A stretch of 64,000 bases of DNA from Ectorhizobium quercum (GTDB taxonomy: Bacteria; Pseudomonadota; Alphaproteobacteria; Rhizobiales; Rhizobiaceae). A program made the translations under genes and the position numbers. The number at the start of each line of letters is the position of its first letter. The stretch's first letter is position 1. The stretch covers positions 372,001-436,000 of the forward strand of contig NZ_JANFPI010000001.1 in assembly GCF_026552795.1 (NCBI RefSeq), read 5' to 3'. This document shows, piece by piece, positions 57,012-64,000 of the stretch. The notes beneath the pieces are model-generated. The model did not search any database. It was given only the letters and a program-made list of their open reading frames with translations, and was not told the DNA's origin.

Positions 57012-59753
57012 TCATTGCAGGGAATCGAGAAAGAGGGCGATGAAGGTGACGGGGCCGATTGCCTGGTCCACCGTGTATTCCTGCTGGATGATCACGGCGG
57101 GATGTTCCACGAGATATTCGAAGAACGGCAGCGTGAAGCGGTGCGGTTCTATCCGGCGCGTGGCGACGATGCGTTCCGGGCCGACCTCCGCCAGCGGCGA
57201 CCATTCCGGGCCGAACACCCAGCCATAGGCGGAGGCGCTTTGCGGCGCCCAGCCGTAGATGGTGATGCCGGGTGGCACCGGGATGCCCATCGAGCGATGG
57301 TCCTCGTGCAACGGGTGCTCGATGCCCCTGACGCCGATTCCAGTGGTGAAACTCAGCCCCAGCTGGTTCGCGCCATGCAGGCCGTGCATCGTCTGTTCCA
57401 TGAGGCGGATGATGGCCGGATTGCCGTTCAGCTGATAGGCGCGGAACAGCAATTGCGTCTGGCCGAAGTCGGGTGGGCCGCCCTGTCCCCAGCCGGCCGG
57501 CGCGTAAGGATGCTTCATGCTCGGATAGGCGAGCGACGATTGCGCTGACAGGAGAAGCTCGCTTTCGCGCAGGATCGTCTCCCCGATCGCGGTGCGGATC
57601 GCCGGGTCGGCGTTCGCGCTCTGGTGATAATCCCAGGCCGCATCGCCCTTGTGCAGATAGAGATCCCAGCCGCCGCGCCACGCCTCCTCCACGATTTCGG
57701 CATGGCTTGCCTCTCCCTCCAGGCGAAACAGCGATGCCGCCGCCGCGACCCGGAAGTCGCCGGCGGAATCCTGCAAGGCCGCCTTGCGCTCCTCCCACGG
57801 CACATCGTTGAAAGCGCCCGCCTTCGTCGCGGCGGCAATCGCGTCCGCGTAGAACGCGTCCGGATCCGCGGTGGCCCGTTCCGCCGCGTCCCAGGCATGC
57901 AGCGCGCTGGCCCTGAACAGGTCCGCCAGCGCCGGCTGGCCGGCATCGCGCAGCACGCGGGCCAGCCGGGCGGCGGAGGCGGCATATCTGTATGTCGCGA
58001 TATGATCCGGCGCATAGGCGTAGACCGGAAGATGCTCCAGAAAGCTGGTCGAGCCGGGCATGGGGTGCTCACTGCTTTCGATGCCGCCGCGAATGCTGCC
58101 GTCCGGCATCTGGAGCCGCCGGTAGAAATCCACGTTCCAGATGGCTTCGTGCAGCAGGTCGGGAAGGGAATCCGCATCCCGGTAGGCCGGGTGCGGCAGC
58201 ACCTCGCCCGATTTCGGAATGCCGGCGGAAACCGTGCGCTTTTCAGGCGGAAGCCTTTCGAACAGATCGATGAAAGCGTCGGAAATCACGAGATGCTGTA
58301 TCCGCCGGTCCCAGTCGCCGGCGTCCATGTAGCCGCCCCAGTAGTCGTCAGGAACGGTCCGCCCCGTCACCCAGTCCGGCTTGGGGCCCTGTTCGAACGA
58401 GATGAAGCCGCCGGGCCAGTTGGAGGTCCAGGAAAGCGGCAGTTTGCTTTCGGCGATTGCCATGTCCGGCCCCGGACGAAAGGCCGCCGGGCGAGTGAAG
58501 CCGAAGCGGCCGTCCAGCGGAATGCCGCTGCGGTGGTTGTAGAGGCCGGCGAAGCCATTGCGCGCCAGGGCCATCCACCGGTCGTCCGAAACGGTGAAGG
58601 TGTCGCTGACGCCGAGCCCGTCGATATGGAGACGGTATTCGCCAGAGGCCGCCGGAACCCAGTCGGAATAATCGAGTTCGAAGACGAATGTCCCGGCCCG
58701 GTTCGACCTGTGGGTCGAGGTGAAGGTCGCCCCGGCTGCTGCCGTCTGCGGTATCGGACCATCCAGGTCGACGAGGGCGAATGTATCGGCATCGGCCTCC
58801 GCCACCGTGGCGAGCAGGCCCGAGGCATCCTGCTCCCCGCCCATCCGCTCCAGCAGGACGCGGGTCCCGTCGCGAAGTCCGTGTCCGGGTGCGGTGATGC
58901 GCGGTGGTTCGCCGGGTTGAAAATCCTCGACGGGTTGCGGCGTGCCATCGGCATAATCGACGAGCGGCGAGGGAAGGCCGTTGGCCGGTTCCGGGTCGGC
59001 CGGGCCGGAGCGCAGCCGGATCGGCGCGGAAAAGACCTCCCGGCCGGAGGCGTCGACGACGGAAAACGCTTCGATGCCGTAGGTGCGGAAATTCACGGCG
59101 CCGTGGTCCGGCCCGCCCGGCAGCCAGAGGGCCAGATAGGCGGCCTTGCCGAGATCGTGGGAGCGGTGGCCGATCTGCGTGGCGCGGATGGCCAGCGCGC
59201 GGGTGGTCAGCGGATCGAAGGCGAAGTCCGTTGCCGGAAACGTCTCCTGCGGCCACGCGATCCGGTGCGGCCCGGTCTCCAGCGCGCGATCCAGCTTCAG
59301 GTAGAGCATGTGCCGGAAGGAGGCGCCGGTCTGCGTGGTGCCGCCGTCGCCGCGATAGAGCCCGGAGCTGCGGGGCATGGATTTGCGGTAGACGGCGACG
59401 ACGCGGTTGTCCCCGTCGATCCGGTAGGCGTCCGGCCTGTCGAAGGCGGCACGCTCCAGAAACCGGTCGGGCGGCACGTCCGACATCCGAAGATGGCGCC
59501 GCTGCGGGCCGATCACCAGGCCCCATCGGTTCTCGTGGAAGACCCAGGTGCCGACTGCCTCGGGCCGGGGGCGGTCCAGTTCGACGATCTCGCCGCTCAG
59601 GAAGGCGGAATCGTGAATCTCGACGGCGATGATGTCCGGAGCGGCCATCGTGATGTCGTGAACGTGCAGGGCGGGGTCTGGCGGCGGGCTGGCGAGTGCG
59701 AATGCGGGACACAGGAGATGGAGCGACAGGCACAATATCAAGAAATGCTTCAT
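57012..59753 (-). CDS. Secreted glycoside hydrolase family 9 protein (cellulase-like)
   Basis: This 913-residue protein has a signal peptide (residues 1-21). An N-terminal region contains an Ig-like domain of the type found before GH9 catalytic modules, and a GH9 (alpha/alpha) catalytic region has G-G-Y-M-D-A-G-D-W-D with the catalytic-pair aspartates at 477 and 480. Late motifs include Q-L-G-L-S-F-T-T-G-I-G-V-R and Y-G-W-A-P. A segment at about 280-350 (A-P-G-H-G-L-R-D-G-T-R-V, A-D-T-F-A-L-V-D) resembles an FCCH-like small beta module. I could not assign the C-terminal general-acid glutamate with confidence. It is divergent from the polysaccharide genes and may trim the polymer they make. 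Confidence 0.83.
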   Translation of the reverse strand: MKHFLILCLSLHLLCPAFALASPPPDPALHVHDITMAAPDIIAVEIHDSAFLSGEIVELDRPRPEAVGTWVFHENRWGLVIGPQRRHLRMSDVPPDRFLERAAFDRPDAYRIDGDNRVVAVYRKSMPRSSGLYRGDGGTTQTGASFRHMLYLKLDRALETGPHRIAWPQETFPATDFAFDPLTTRALAIRATQIGHRSHDLGKAAYLALWLPGGPDHGAVNFRTYGIEAFSVVDASGREVFSAPIRLRSGPADPEPANGLPSPLVDYADGTPQPVEDFQPGEPPRITAPGHGLRDGTRVLLERMGGEQDASGLLATVAEADADTFALVDLDGPIPQTAAAGATFTSTHRSNRAGTFVFELDYSDWVPAASGEYRLHIDGLGVSDTFTVSDDRWMALARNGFAGLYNHRSGIPLDGRFGFTRPAAFRPGPDMAIAESKLPLSWTSNWPGGFISFEQGPKPDWVTGRTVPDDYWGGYMDAGDWDRRIQHLVISDAFIDLFERLPPEKRTVSAGIPKSGEVLPHPAYRDADSLPDLLHEAIWNVDFYRRLQMPDGSIRGGIESSEHPMPGSTSFLEHLPVYAYAPDHIATYRYAASAARLARVLRDAGQPALADLFRASALHAWDAAERATADPDAFYADAIAAATKAGAFNDVPWEERKAALQDSAGDFRVAAAASLFRLEGEASHAEIVEEAWRGGWDLYLHKGDAAWDYHQSANADPAIRTAIGETILRESELLLSAQSSLAYPSMKHPYAPAGWGQGGPPDFGQTQLLFRAYQLNGNPAIIRLMEQTMHGLHGANQLGLSFTTGIGVRGIEHPLHEDHRSMGIPVPPGITIYGWAPQSASAYGWVFGPEWSPLAEVGPERIVATRRIEPHRFTLPFFEYLVEHPAVIIQQEYTVDQAIGPVTFIALFLDSLQ

Positions 59754-59839
59754 CGTATCTCTTTTACCTTCCACGCCTTGCACTTTGTGATAAATCTGAT
59801 CCCGACGAGGATCTATGGAACAAGTTCAGGATATTTTTC

Positions 59840-61189
59840 TTGAAAATTGCATTCGCCGCTCTCGCAATTCTGAGCACGCTGCCGATAGCCTTGTTGCTTC
59901 AACGCTATGTCTGGTTATCCAGACTGTTCTGGACGTGTTTCGGAGCACTGCCGTTCTTCCTCTCAGCCATACCGGTTCTCGATATAGGAATTGTTTCATG
60001 GGAGACCTGGGCGGGTTTCGTCTACGGCGTCGAAATCACTGCCATCGACTTCATGGCCGTGATCGCTTTTCTCATCCTGCCGCGACACCGCGTGCCCGTA
60101 TTCTTCTTCCTCCCTTTTATACTGTACATAATCGTCATCGCACTGTCGATGTATCAGGCGATCGAGCCTCTGGCGGCCTTCTTCGGCGTCTGGCAATTCG
60201 CCCGCATGTTCCTCATCACGGCGGTGATTGCGCGGGCCAGCGCCTTCGAGGAAATCCCGTACCTGATCTTCAGGGGAATGTTCATCGGCATTCTGGGGCA
60301 TTTCATCGCTGTCCTGTGGCAGCGTTTCGGCCTCGGCCTTCCGCAGAACACGGGTCTCTTCGTCCATCAGAACACGCTCGGCATGGCGCTTCATTTCGTC
60401 CTTTTCCCATGTCTGGTCATGCTCCTGTCGGGCGAGAGAAGCCTGAAGTACCTCGTTCCGCCGCTGGCCATGACGCTGGTCACGCTCATCCTCACCGCGT
60501 CGCGGGCCTCCATCGGCTTTGCGGCGGTGGGAATAGGCGCTACCTTCCTGTTGATGGCCCTGGCAGGACTGACGCGGCGCAAGCTGGCGGTCGGCTTCGC
60601 GGCCCTTCTCGCCGTCGCCATCGTCGGGCCGATCACTTTCGTGACATTCCAGAAGCGGTTCGAGAATGCGCCGCTGAACGAGGACGTGTACGACGAGCGG
60701 GCGGCCTTCAATCAGGCGTCGTTCCACATGATCCATGATTTCCCGTTCGGCGTCGGCCTGAACCACTATGTGTTCGTCGCCAAGAACCAGGGCTATTCGG
60801 ATCGGGCCGGGGTCGCCCCGGCCGAGGGCAACCGCAACGCCATCGTCCACAACGCCTACATGCTCGCCGGGACGGAGACGGGGTACGCCGGCTTCGCGAC
60901 CTTCTGTCTCATGCTTGCGGTTCCGTTGATCGTCGCCTTCGTTTCCGGCTGGCGCAACAACCGCGAAGCAGATGGCGTGGTTCTTCTGGGCTGCGCGATG
61001 GCCATGCTGGTCACATATTTTCATTCTTTTTTCGAATGGGTCATCTTTTCTAAAGAAATCCAGTATCTTCTGTCGCTCACGATGGGATTGGTCTTCGGCA
61101 TTGCAAGCCGTGCCAGAATTCGCGAAACTCCCGTTATTGTGAATAAATTTACCGCTGTAGAAAATACGGTTCTTTTAAATTCGCAGTAA
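59840..61189 (+). CDS. Wzy polymerase / O-antigen ligase family membrane protein
   Basis: This 449-residue protein has about ten to twelve membrane segments and the Wzy_C-type region: F-P-F-G-V-G-L-N-H-Y followed by N-A-I-V-H-N-A-Y-M-L-A-G-T-E-T-G-Y-A-G-F. Such proteins join or polymerise lipid-linked saccharides at the periplasmic face. With the export and co-polymerase genes downstream a polymerase (Wzy) role is favoured. No ATG fits the frame; TTG 59840 with AGG 9 nt upstream is the best start. An ATG at 59815 with a better ribosome binding site is in another frame. Confidence 0.85.
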   Translation: MKIAFAALAILSTLPIALLLQRYVWLSRLFWTCFGALPFFLSAIPVLDIGIVSWETWAGFVYGVEITAIDFMAVIAFLILPRHRVPVFFFLPFILYIIVIALSMYQAIEPLAAFFGVWQFARMFLITAVIARASAFEEIPYLIFRGMFIGILGHFIAVLWQRFGLGLPQNTGLFVHQNTLGMALHFVLFPCLVMLLSGERSLKYLVPPLAMTLVTLILTASRASIGFAAVGIGATFLLMALAGLTRRKLAVGFAALLAVAIVGPITFVTFQKRFENAPLNEDVYDERAAFNQASFHMIHDFPFGVGLNHYVFVAKNQGYSDRAGVAPAEGNRNAIVHNAYMLAGTETGYAGFATFCLMLAVPLIVAFVSGWRNNREADGVVLLGCAMAMLVTYFHSFFEWVIFSKEIQYLLSLTMGLVFGIASRARIRETPVIVNKFTAVENTVLLNSQ

Positions 61190-61211
61190 ATCCTGTTTAG
61201 TAATTCTATTC

Positions 61212-61239
61212 AGGACCGTCTGGCGCGGCGTGCGGTCCT
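61212..61239. other. Small hairpin between the polymerase and export genes
   Basis: AGGACCG (61212-61218) and CGGTCCT (61233-61239) form a 7-bp stem with a 14-nt loop, 23 nt after the polymerase stop. There is no T-run, so it is not a clear terminator. Confidence 0.35.
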
Positions 61240-61313
61240 ACTGCCGGATAACTCGGCGTCATGGCCGCGCTAGTCAGTCGATATAGTTCATGTGTGAGCA
61301 ACAGGATCAGGCG

Positions 61314-62561
61314 ATGACGATCTCCAGAAGGCAAGCACCGCTCCCGGCCCGTGTTCGCATGTCTGCATGGGTCCGCAAGGCGACCTCGATGGCGGCGCTC
61401 CTGTGCTGTCTCGCGGCGGGATCGGGCACCGCTTTCGCGTATACGCTCGACATTCAGGATCGCCTTCGCGTCTACGTCAACGAATGGCCGGCTCTGAACG
61501 GCGAAGTGTCGGTCGGGGCGAACGGCAGCGTGTCGCTTCCCGTGATCGGCGAGGTGGAGGCGCGCGGGATGCAGCCTTCCGAACTGGCCACGCAGATTGC
61601 CGACCGGCTGAAGGCGAAGGCCAATCTGCGGCAGCTTCCCGATGTCTCGGTCGATGTGGTCATGTACCGGCCCTTCTACATTCTGGGTTCCGTCACGACG
61701 CCGGGCGAATATTCCTACCGTCCCAACATGGTCGTGCTGAATGCCGTCAGCATCGCGGGCGGCGTCTATCGCGCGGTCGGGCTTTCCGAGTGGGATCTCG
61801 CCCGCACATCGATCAGCAGCACCGGCGAACTGAGGGTTGCCGAACTGCGGCGCTCGGCCCTGCTCGCCGAGCAGATTCGCTTCGAGGCGGAGGTCGGCAA
61901 GCGGGCGTTTCCGCCTACGCCTGCGGACGCATCGCCCGAACTGGTCAGGGCGATCGAGGAGCAGAGGGAACTGTTCGAGGCGGAGTTGCAGGGGTATGAA
62001 AACCAGAGCAGGGCGCTGGGTGCGGTCGTCCAGTTGCATGAAATGGAAATAGAATCCATTTCGCAGCAGCTCGAGGCGGTCGCCGGCAAGCTCGAATCCT
62101 TCGAGGCCGAACTGGCCACGGCCACCAAGCTCGAGCAGCAGGGACTATCCGTCAACCGGCGCCTGCCGCTTGCGCGCGACGTCTTCGATATCCAGCGCGA
62201 GCAGAGGCAGCTCGAGTTCGAGAAGGTCCGGGCCGAACGCGCCGTCCAGGACGCGAAGATCCGGATCGACGAACTGGACAGCCAGCGCAAGGCGGACGCG
62301 CTGTCGGGCCTGCAACGGGTGCGTTCGCAAATGCGCGAGCTGGAGGAACAGTTCGCAACGCTGAGCAGGCTGGTCAGCGGCGCCGTCTCGCAGGGCGAGG
62401 AACTGGAGCGGACCCGCGTGGCCGGCTCTTCGCCGAGGTTGCGCTTTACGATCGTGAGGGGCAACGGTCAGGACGTGCAGCAGCTTTCGGCAACGGAAAC
62501 GACGCCGGTCCTGCCGGGGGACATCATCAAGGTGGATTTCGAGGGACGGAGTTCGATGTGA
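61314..62561 (+). CDS. ExoF-like outer-membrane polysaccharide export protein
   Basis: This 415-residue protein has a signal peptide (cleavage near A-F-A, residue 42), a polysaccharide export domain (Y-T-L-D-I-Q-D-R-L-R-V-Y-V, P-V-I-G-E-V-E-A-R-G), a first SLBB-like domain (F-Y-I-L-G-S-V-T-T-P-G-E-Y), a long predicted coiled coil (about 212-365, rich in E, Q, R and L heptads) and a last SLBB-like end (P-V-L-P-G-D-I-I-K-V). No clear lipobox is present. It resembles ExoF of succinoglycan export. ATG 61314 follows an AGGATCAGG; an ATG eight codons upstream is possible. Confidence 0.88.
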   Translation: MTISRRQAPLPARVRMSAWVRKATSMAALLCCLAAGSGTAFAYTLDIQDRLRVYVNEWPALNGEVSVGANGSVSLPVIGEVEARGMQPSELATQIADRLKAKANLRQLPDVSVDVVMYRPFYILGSVTTPGEYSYRPNMVVLNAVSIAGGVYRAVGLSEWDLARTSISSTGELRVAELRRSALLAEQIRFEAEVGKRAFPPTPADASPELVRAIEEQRELFEAELQGYENQSRALGAVVQLHEMEIESISQQLEAVAGKLESFEAELATATKLEQQGLSVNRRLPLARDVFDIQREQRQLEFEKVRAERAVQDAKIRIDELDSQRKADALSGLQRVRSQMRELEEQFATLSRLVSGAVSQGEELERTRVAGSSPRLRFTIVRGNGQDVQQLSATETTPVLPGDIIKVDFEGRSSM

Positions 62562-62595
62562 CCCCCGGGTCTTCTATCGAGGCGCCCGGTTCGGC

Positions 62596-62640
62596 AGCTT
62601 TTCGTGGAATTGCGCAAAATTGAAGAGATCGGGCATTTCC
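62596..62640 (+). repeat. Dispersed rhizobial intergenic repeat, degenerate copy C
   Basis: The segment with TTTTCGTGGAATTGCGCA, then GAAGAGATCGGGCATTTC, matches the second half of copy A (64-141), with small gaps. It lies in the 138-nt gap between the export and co-polymerase genes. A further CATTTCCG/CGGAAATG hairpin lies at 62635-62665. Confidence 0.45.
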
Positions 62641-62699
62641 GCGATCCGGCTGCGGCCGGAAATGTCCAGGCGGCGTAGAGAAACATCAAGAGAGATTTA

Positions 62700-64000
62700 A
62701 TGTCCCTGCCCACTATGACGAAGAGTTTCGAAAAGTCTCTTCCCGTGTCATCGGATCTGCTCTACGACTGGCGCTGGATGGTCAGGACCATTCTCGGGCA
62801 GCGGCTGGTCGTGCTTGTCTTTCCCGCCATCGCCATCGTTCTCGCCATTGCCTATGTCATTTACCGGCCGGCCGAATACACGGCCACGTCGACGCTCAAC
62901 GTCACCAACCTGCGACTGACGTTGAGCCGCGACGATGCGTTCTTCGCGGAATTGCAGTTCGATCCGACCTTCCTGGAAACGCAGATCCAGATCATTTCCT
63001 CGGAATCGGTCCTCACCGACCTTCTGGGCAAGATCGAGATCGAAGGCGTGCCATCCAACCTGCCGGAGCGCACGCAGGACAACAACGAAACCTTCGACAT
63101 ACGAGCCGTCGACGTCAGGGCGCTGGAGGAGTTCCGGCGTCCGCTCAACGTCCAGCGCGTCGGCATGAGCAATCTCGTCAATGTCAGCTACACCGCTTCC
63201 GACCCGAACCGGGCGGCGGAAGTGGCGAACGCCTTTACGAACGCCTATATCACCAAACTCGAACTGGACCGGTTGGAGGCCGCCGAGGCTGCCAGCAGTT
63301 GGCTTCGCGAGCGGTTGCAGGACGTGGGGCCGAAAGCGCAGGTCGTTTCCGTGGCCCTGCCTCCGATCCACAAGAGCAGCATGCGTGGGATCGTCATCAT
63401 CGCCGCCGCTGCGGTGGTGGGAACGGCTGTCGGCGTGATCGCCGCACTGGGCGTTGCCTTGATCGATAACCGGGTCCGCAGCCCCGAGCAGATCCTGGAT
63501 GCCCTCGGCGTGCCCTGTTTCGGCATTGTCCCGACGCTCGCGCCGGACCGGGGCAGCGACGGGGCGATGTTCCGCGAGGCGCTCGACCAGCCGATGTCGC
63601 CGCTCTGGCATGCGCTCCGGCATATCGACATCGCGCTTCAGGAAGCGGGAAAGCTGACGAAGACCCGCCTGATCGGCATCACGTCCACCGTGGCGGGCGA
63701 GGGCAAGACGACGATCGCGGCGAACTTCGCCATCATGCAGGCCAATGCCGGCAAGCGCGTCCTGATGGTCGATGCGCAACCCTATAACATGTCGCTTTCG
63801 CGGCTGCTTGCGCCGACGGCGGGCAGGGGCCTGTCGGACATGCTGCGCCTCGGCGATGGCAACCTCTCCTTCTATGTAAAGACGGACCGTGCGACGGGTC
63901 TGGATTTCCTGCCGCTCGGCGGCATGGACGCGCCGGAAAGAACGGCCCAACTCCTGTGGTCGGATGCGATGACGAAGTTCATGCCCTCGTTCGAGGGCTA
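62700..64000 (+). CDS. Wzc/ExoP-like polysaccharide co-polymerase and tyrosine kinase, 3' end outside the window
   Basis: At least 433 codons are visible. A first membrane segment (about 33-52) and a Wzz-type periplasmic domain (Y-T-A-T-S-T-L-N-V, S-Y-T-A-S-D-P-N-R-A-A-E-V-A-N) are followed by a second membrane segment near 229-252. A BY-kinase domain begins near 320 with Walker A G-E-G-K-T-T (333-338) and Walker A' V-L-M-V-D-A-Q-P. The long periplasmic coiled coil usual between W-L-R-E-R-L and the second membrane segment is missing. The protein would control chain length and export with the ExoF-like protein upstream. The C-terminal tyrosine cluster, if any, is beyond 64000. Confidence 0.9.
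   Translation, partial: MSLPTMTKSFEKSLPVSSDLLYDWRWMVRTILGQRLVVLVFPAIAIVLAIAYVIYRPAEYTATSTLNVTNLRLTLSRDDAFFAELQFDPTFLETQIQIISSESVLTDLLGKIEIEGVPSNLPERTQDNNETFDIRAVDVRALEEFRRPLNVQRVGMSNLVNVSYTASDPNRAAEVANAFTNAYITKLELDRLEAAEAASSWLRERLQDVGPKAQVVSVALPPIHKSSMRGIVIIAAAAVVGTAVGVIAALGVALIDNRVRSPEQILDALGVPCFGIVPTLAPDRGSDGAMFREALDQPMSPLWHALRHIDIALQEAGKLTKTRLIGITSTVAGEGKTTIAANFAIMQANAGKRVLMVDAQPYNMSLSRLLAPTAGRGLSDMLRLGDGNLSFYVKTDRATGLDFLPLGGMDAPERTAQLLWSDAMTKFMPSFEG

Noticed and set aside
59815..60738. 307-codon frame with ATG and a GAGG ribosome binding site overlapping the polymerase gene
   Set aside because: The product is arginine-rich and has no membrane segments, while the overlapping frame encodes a clear Wzy/ligase-type membrane protein.

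Overview
This window reads as a chromosomal stretch of a Rhizobiaceae member (Rhizobium/Agrobacterium/Sinorhizobium/Shinella type). The reasons are the high GC, the order rpmH-rnpA-yidC-yihA-argB, a rhizobactin/schizokinen-type siderophore locus, dctA divergent from dctBD, an EcfG-type promoter, and dispersed rhizobial palindromic repeats. The genus cannot be fixed from sequence alone. No transposase, integrase, phage gene or CRISPR array was seen.

Layout. 1-10118: a catabolic/uptake locus. A minus-strand operon (AroM-family protein, peptide-type solute-binding protein, two permeases, double ATPase) faces a plus-strand pair (DUF917/S-methyl-thiohydantoin desulfurase family and HyuA-type hydantoinase). 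Between them lies a regulator that fuses an AroM-like domain to a LuxR-type helix-turn-helix. A similar 17-nt motif precedes both transcription units. This is the best candidate for an undescribed system. 10371-13040: TetR, a YdbC/PdxI-like pyridoxal reductase, and a short-chain dehydrogenase with an EcfG-type stress promoter. 13548-28795: a complete citrate-hydroxamate siderophore locus (rhtX, rhbABCDEF, rhrA, rhtA) plus a larger acyltransferase and a DUF2218/siderophore-interacting fusion. It ends near a tRNA-Arg(ACG). 29276-32893: a sensor kinase and a chemoreceptor.

33186-38130: housekeeping genes rpmH, rnpA, yidC, yihA and argB, with an orphan RskA-like anti-sigma factor. 38323-42774: a cobalamin riboswitch ahead of nrdHIEF (class Ib ribonucleotide reductase), with a palindromic repeat inside the operon between nrdE and nrdF. 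42899-47691: C4-dicarboxylate uptake and its control (dctA with a sigma-54 promoter and two palindromic activator sites; dctB; dctD). 47676-56990: sugar kinase, OxyR-like LysR regulator, acetyl-CoA hydrolase/CoA-transferase, lipoprotein hydrolase, proline-racemase-family enzyme, pyrC, pyrE and a glutathionyl-hydroquinone reductase-like protein. 57012-64000: an exopolysaccharide region with a secreted GH9 glycosidase, a Wzy/ligase-type membrane protein, an ExoF-like export protein and a Wzc/ExoP-like co-polymerase cut by the window edge.

How the genes work together. The first locus looks built to import a small peptide- or hydantoin-like compound and open or desulfurise its ring, under a sensor derived from one of its own enzyme families. 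In the siderophore locus diaminobutyrate is made and decarboxylated to 1,3-diaminopropane (RhbA, RhbB), which is hydroxylated (RhbE), acylated (RhbD) and joined to citrate (RhbC, RhbF). The ferric complex returns through RhtA and RhtX, and the SIP-like protein probably reduces it. Function assignments are from motif recognition; no database search was run.
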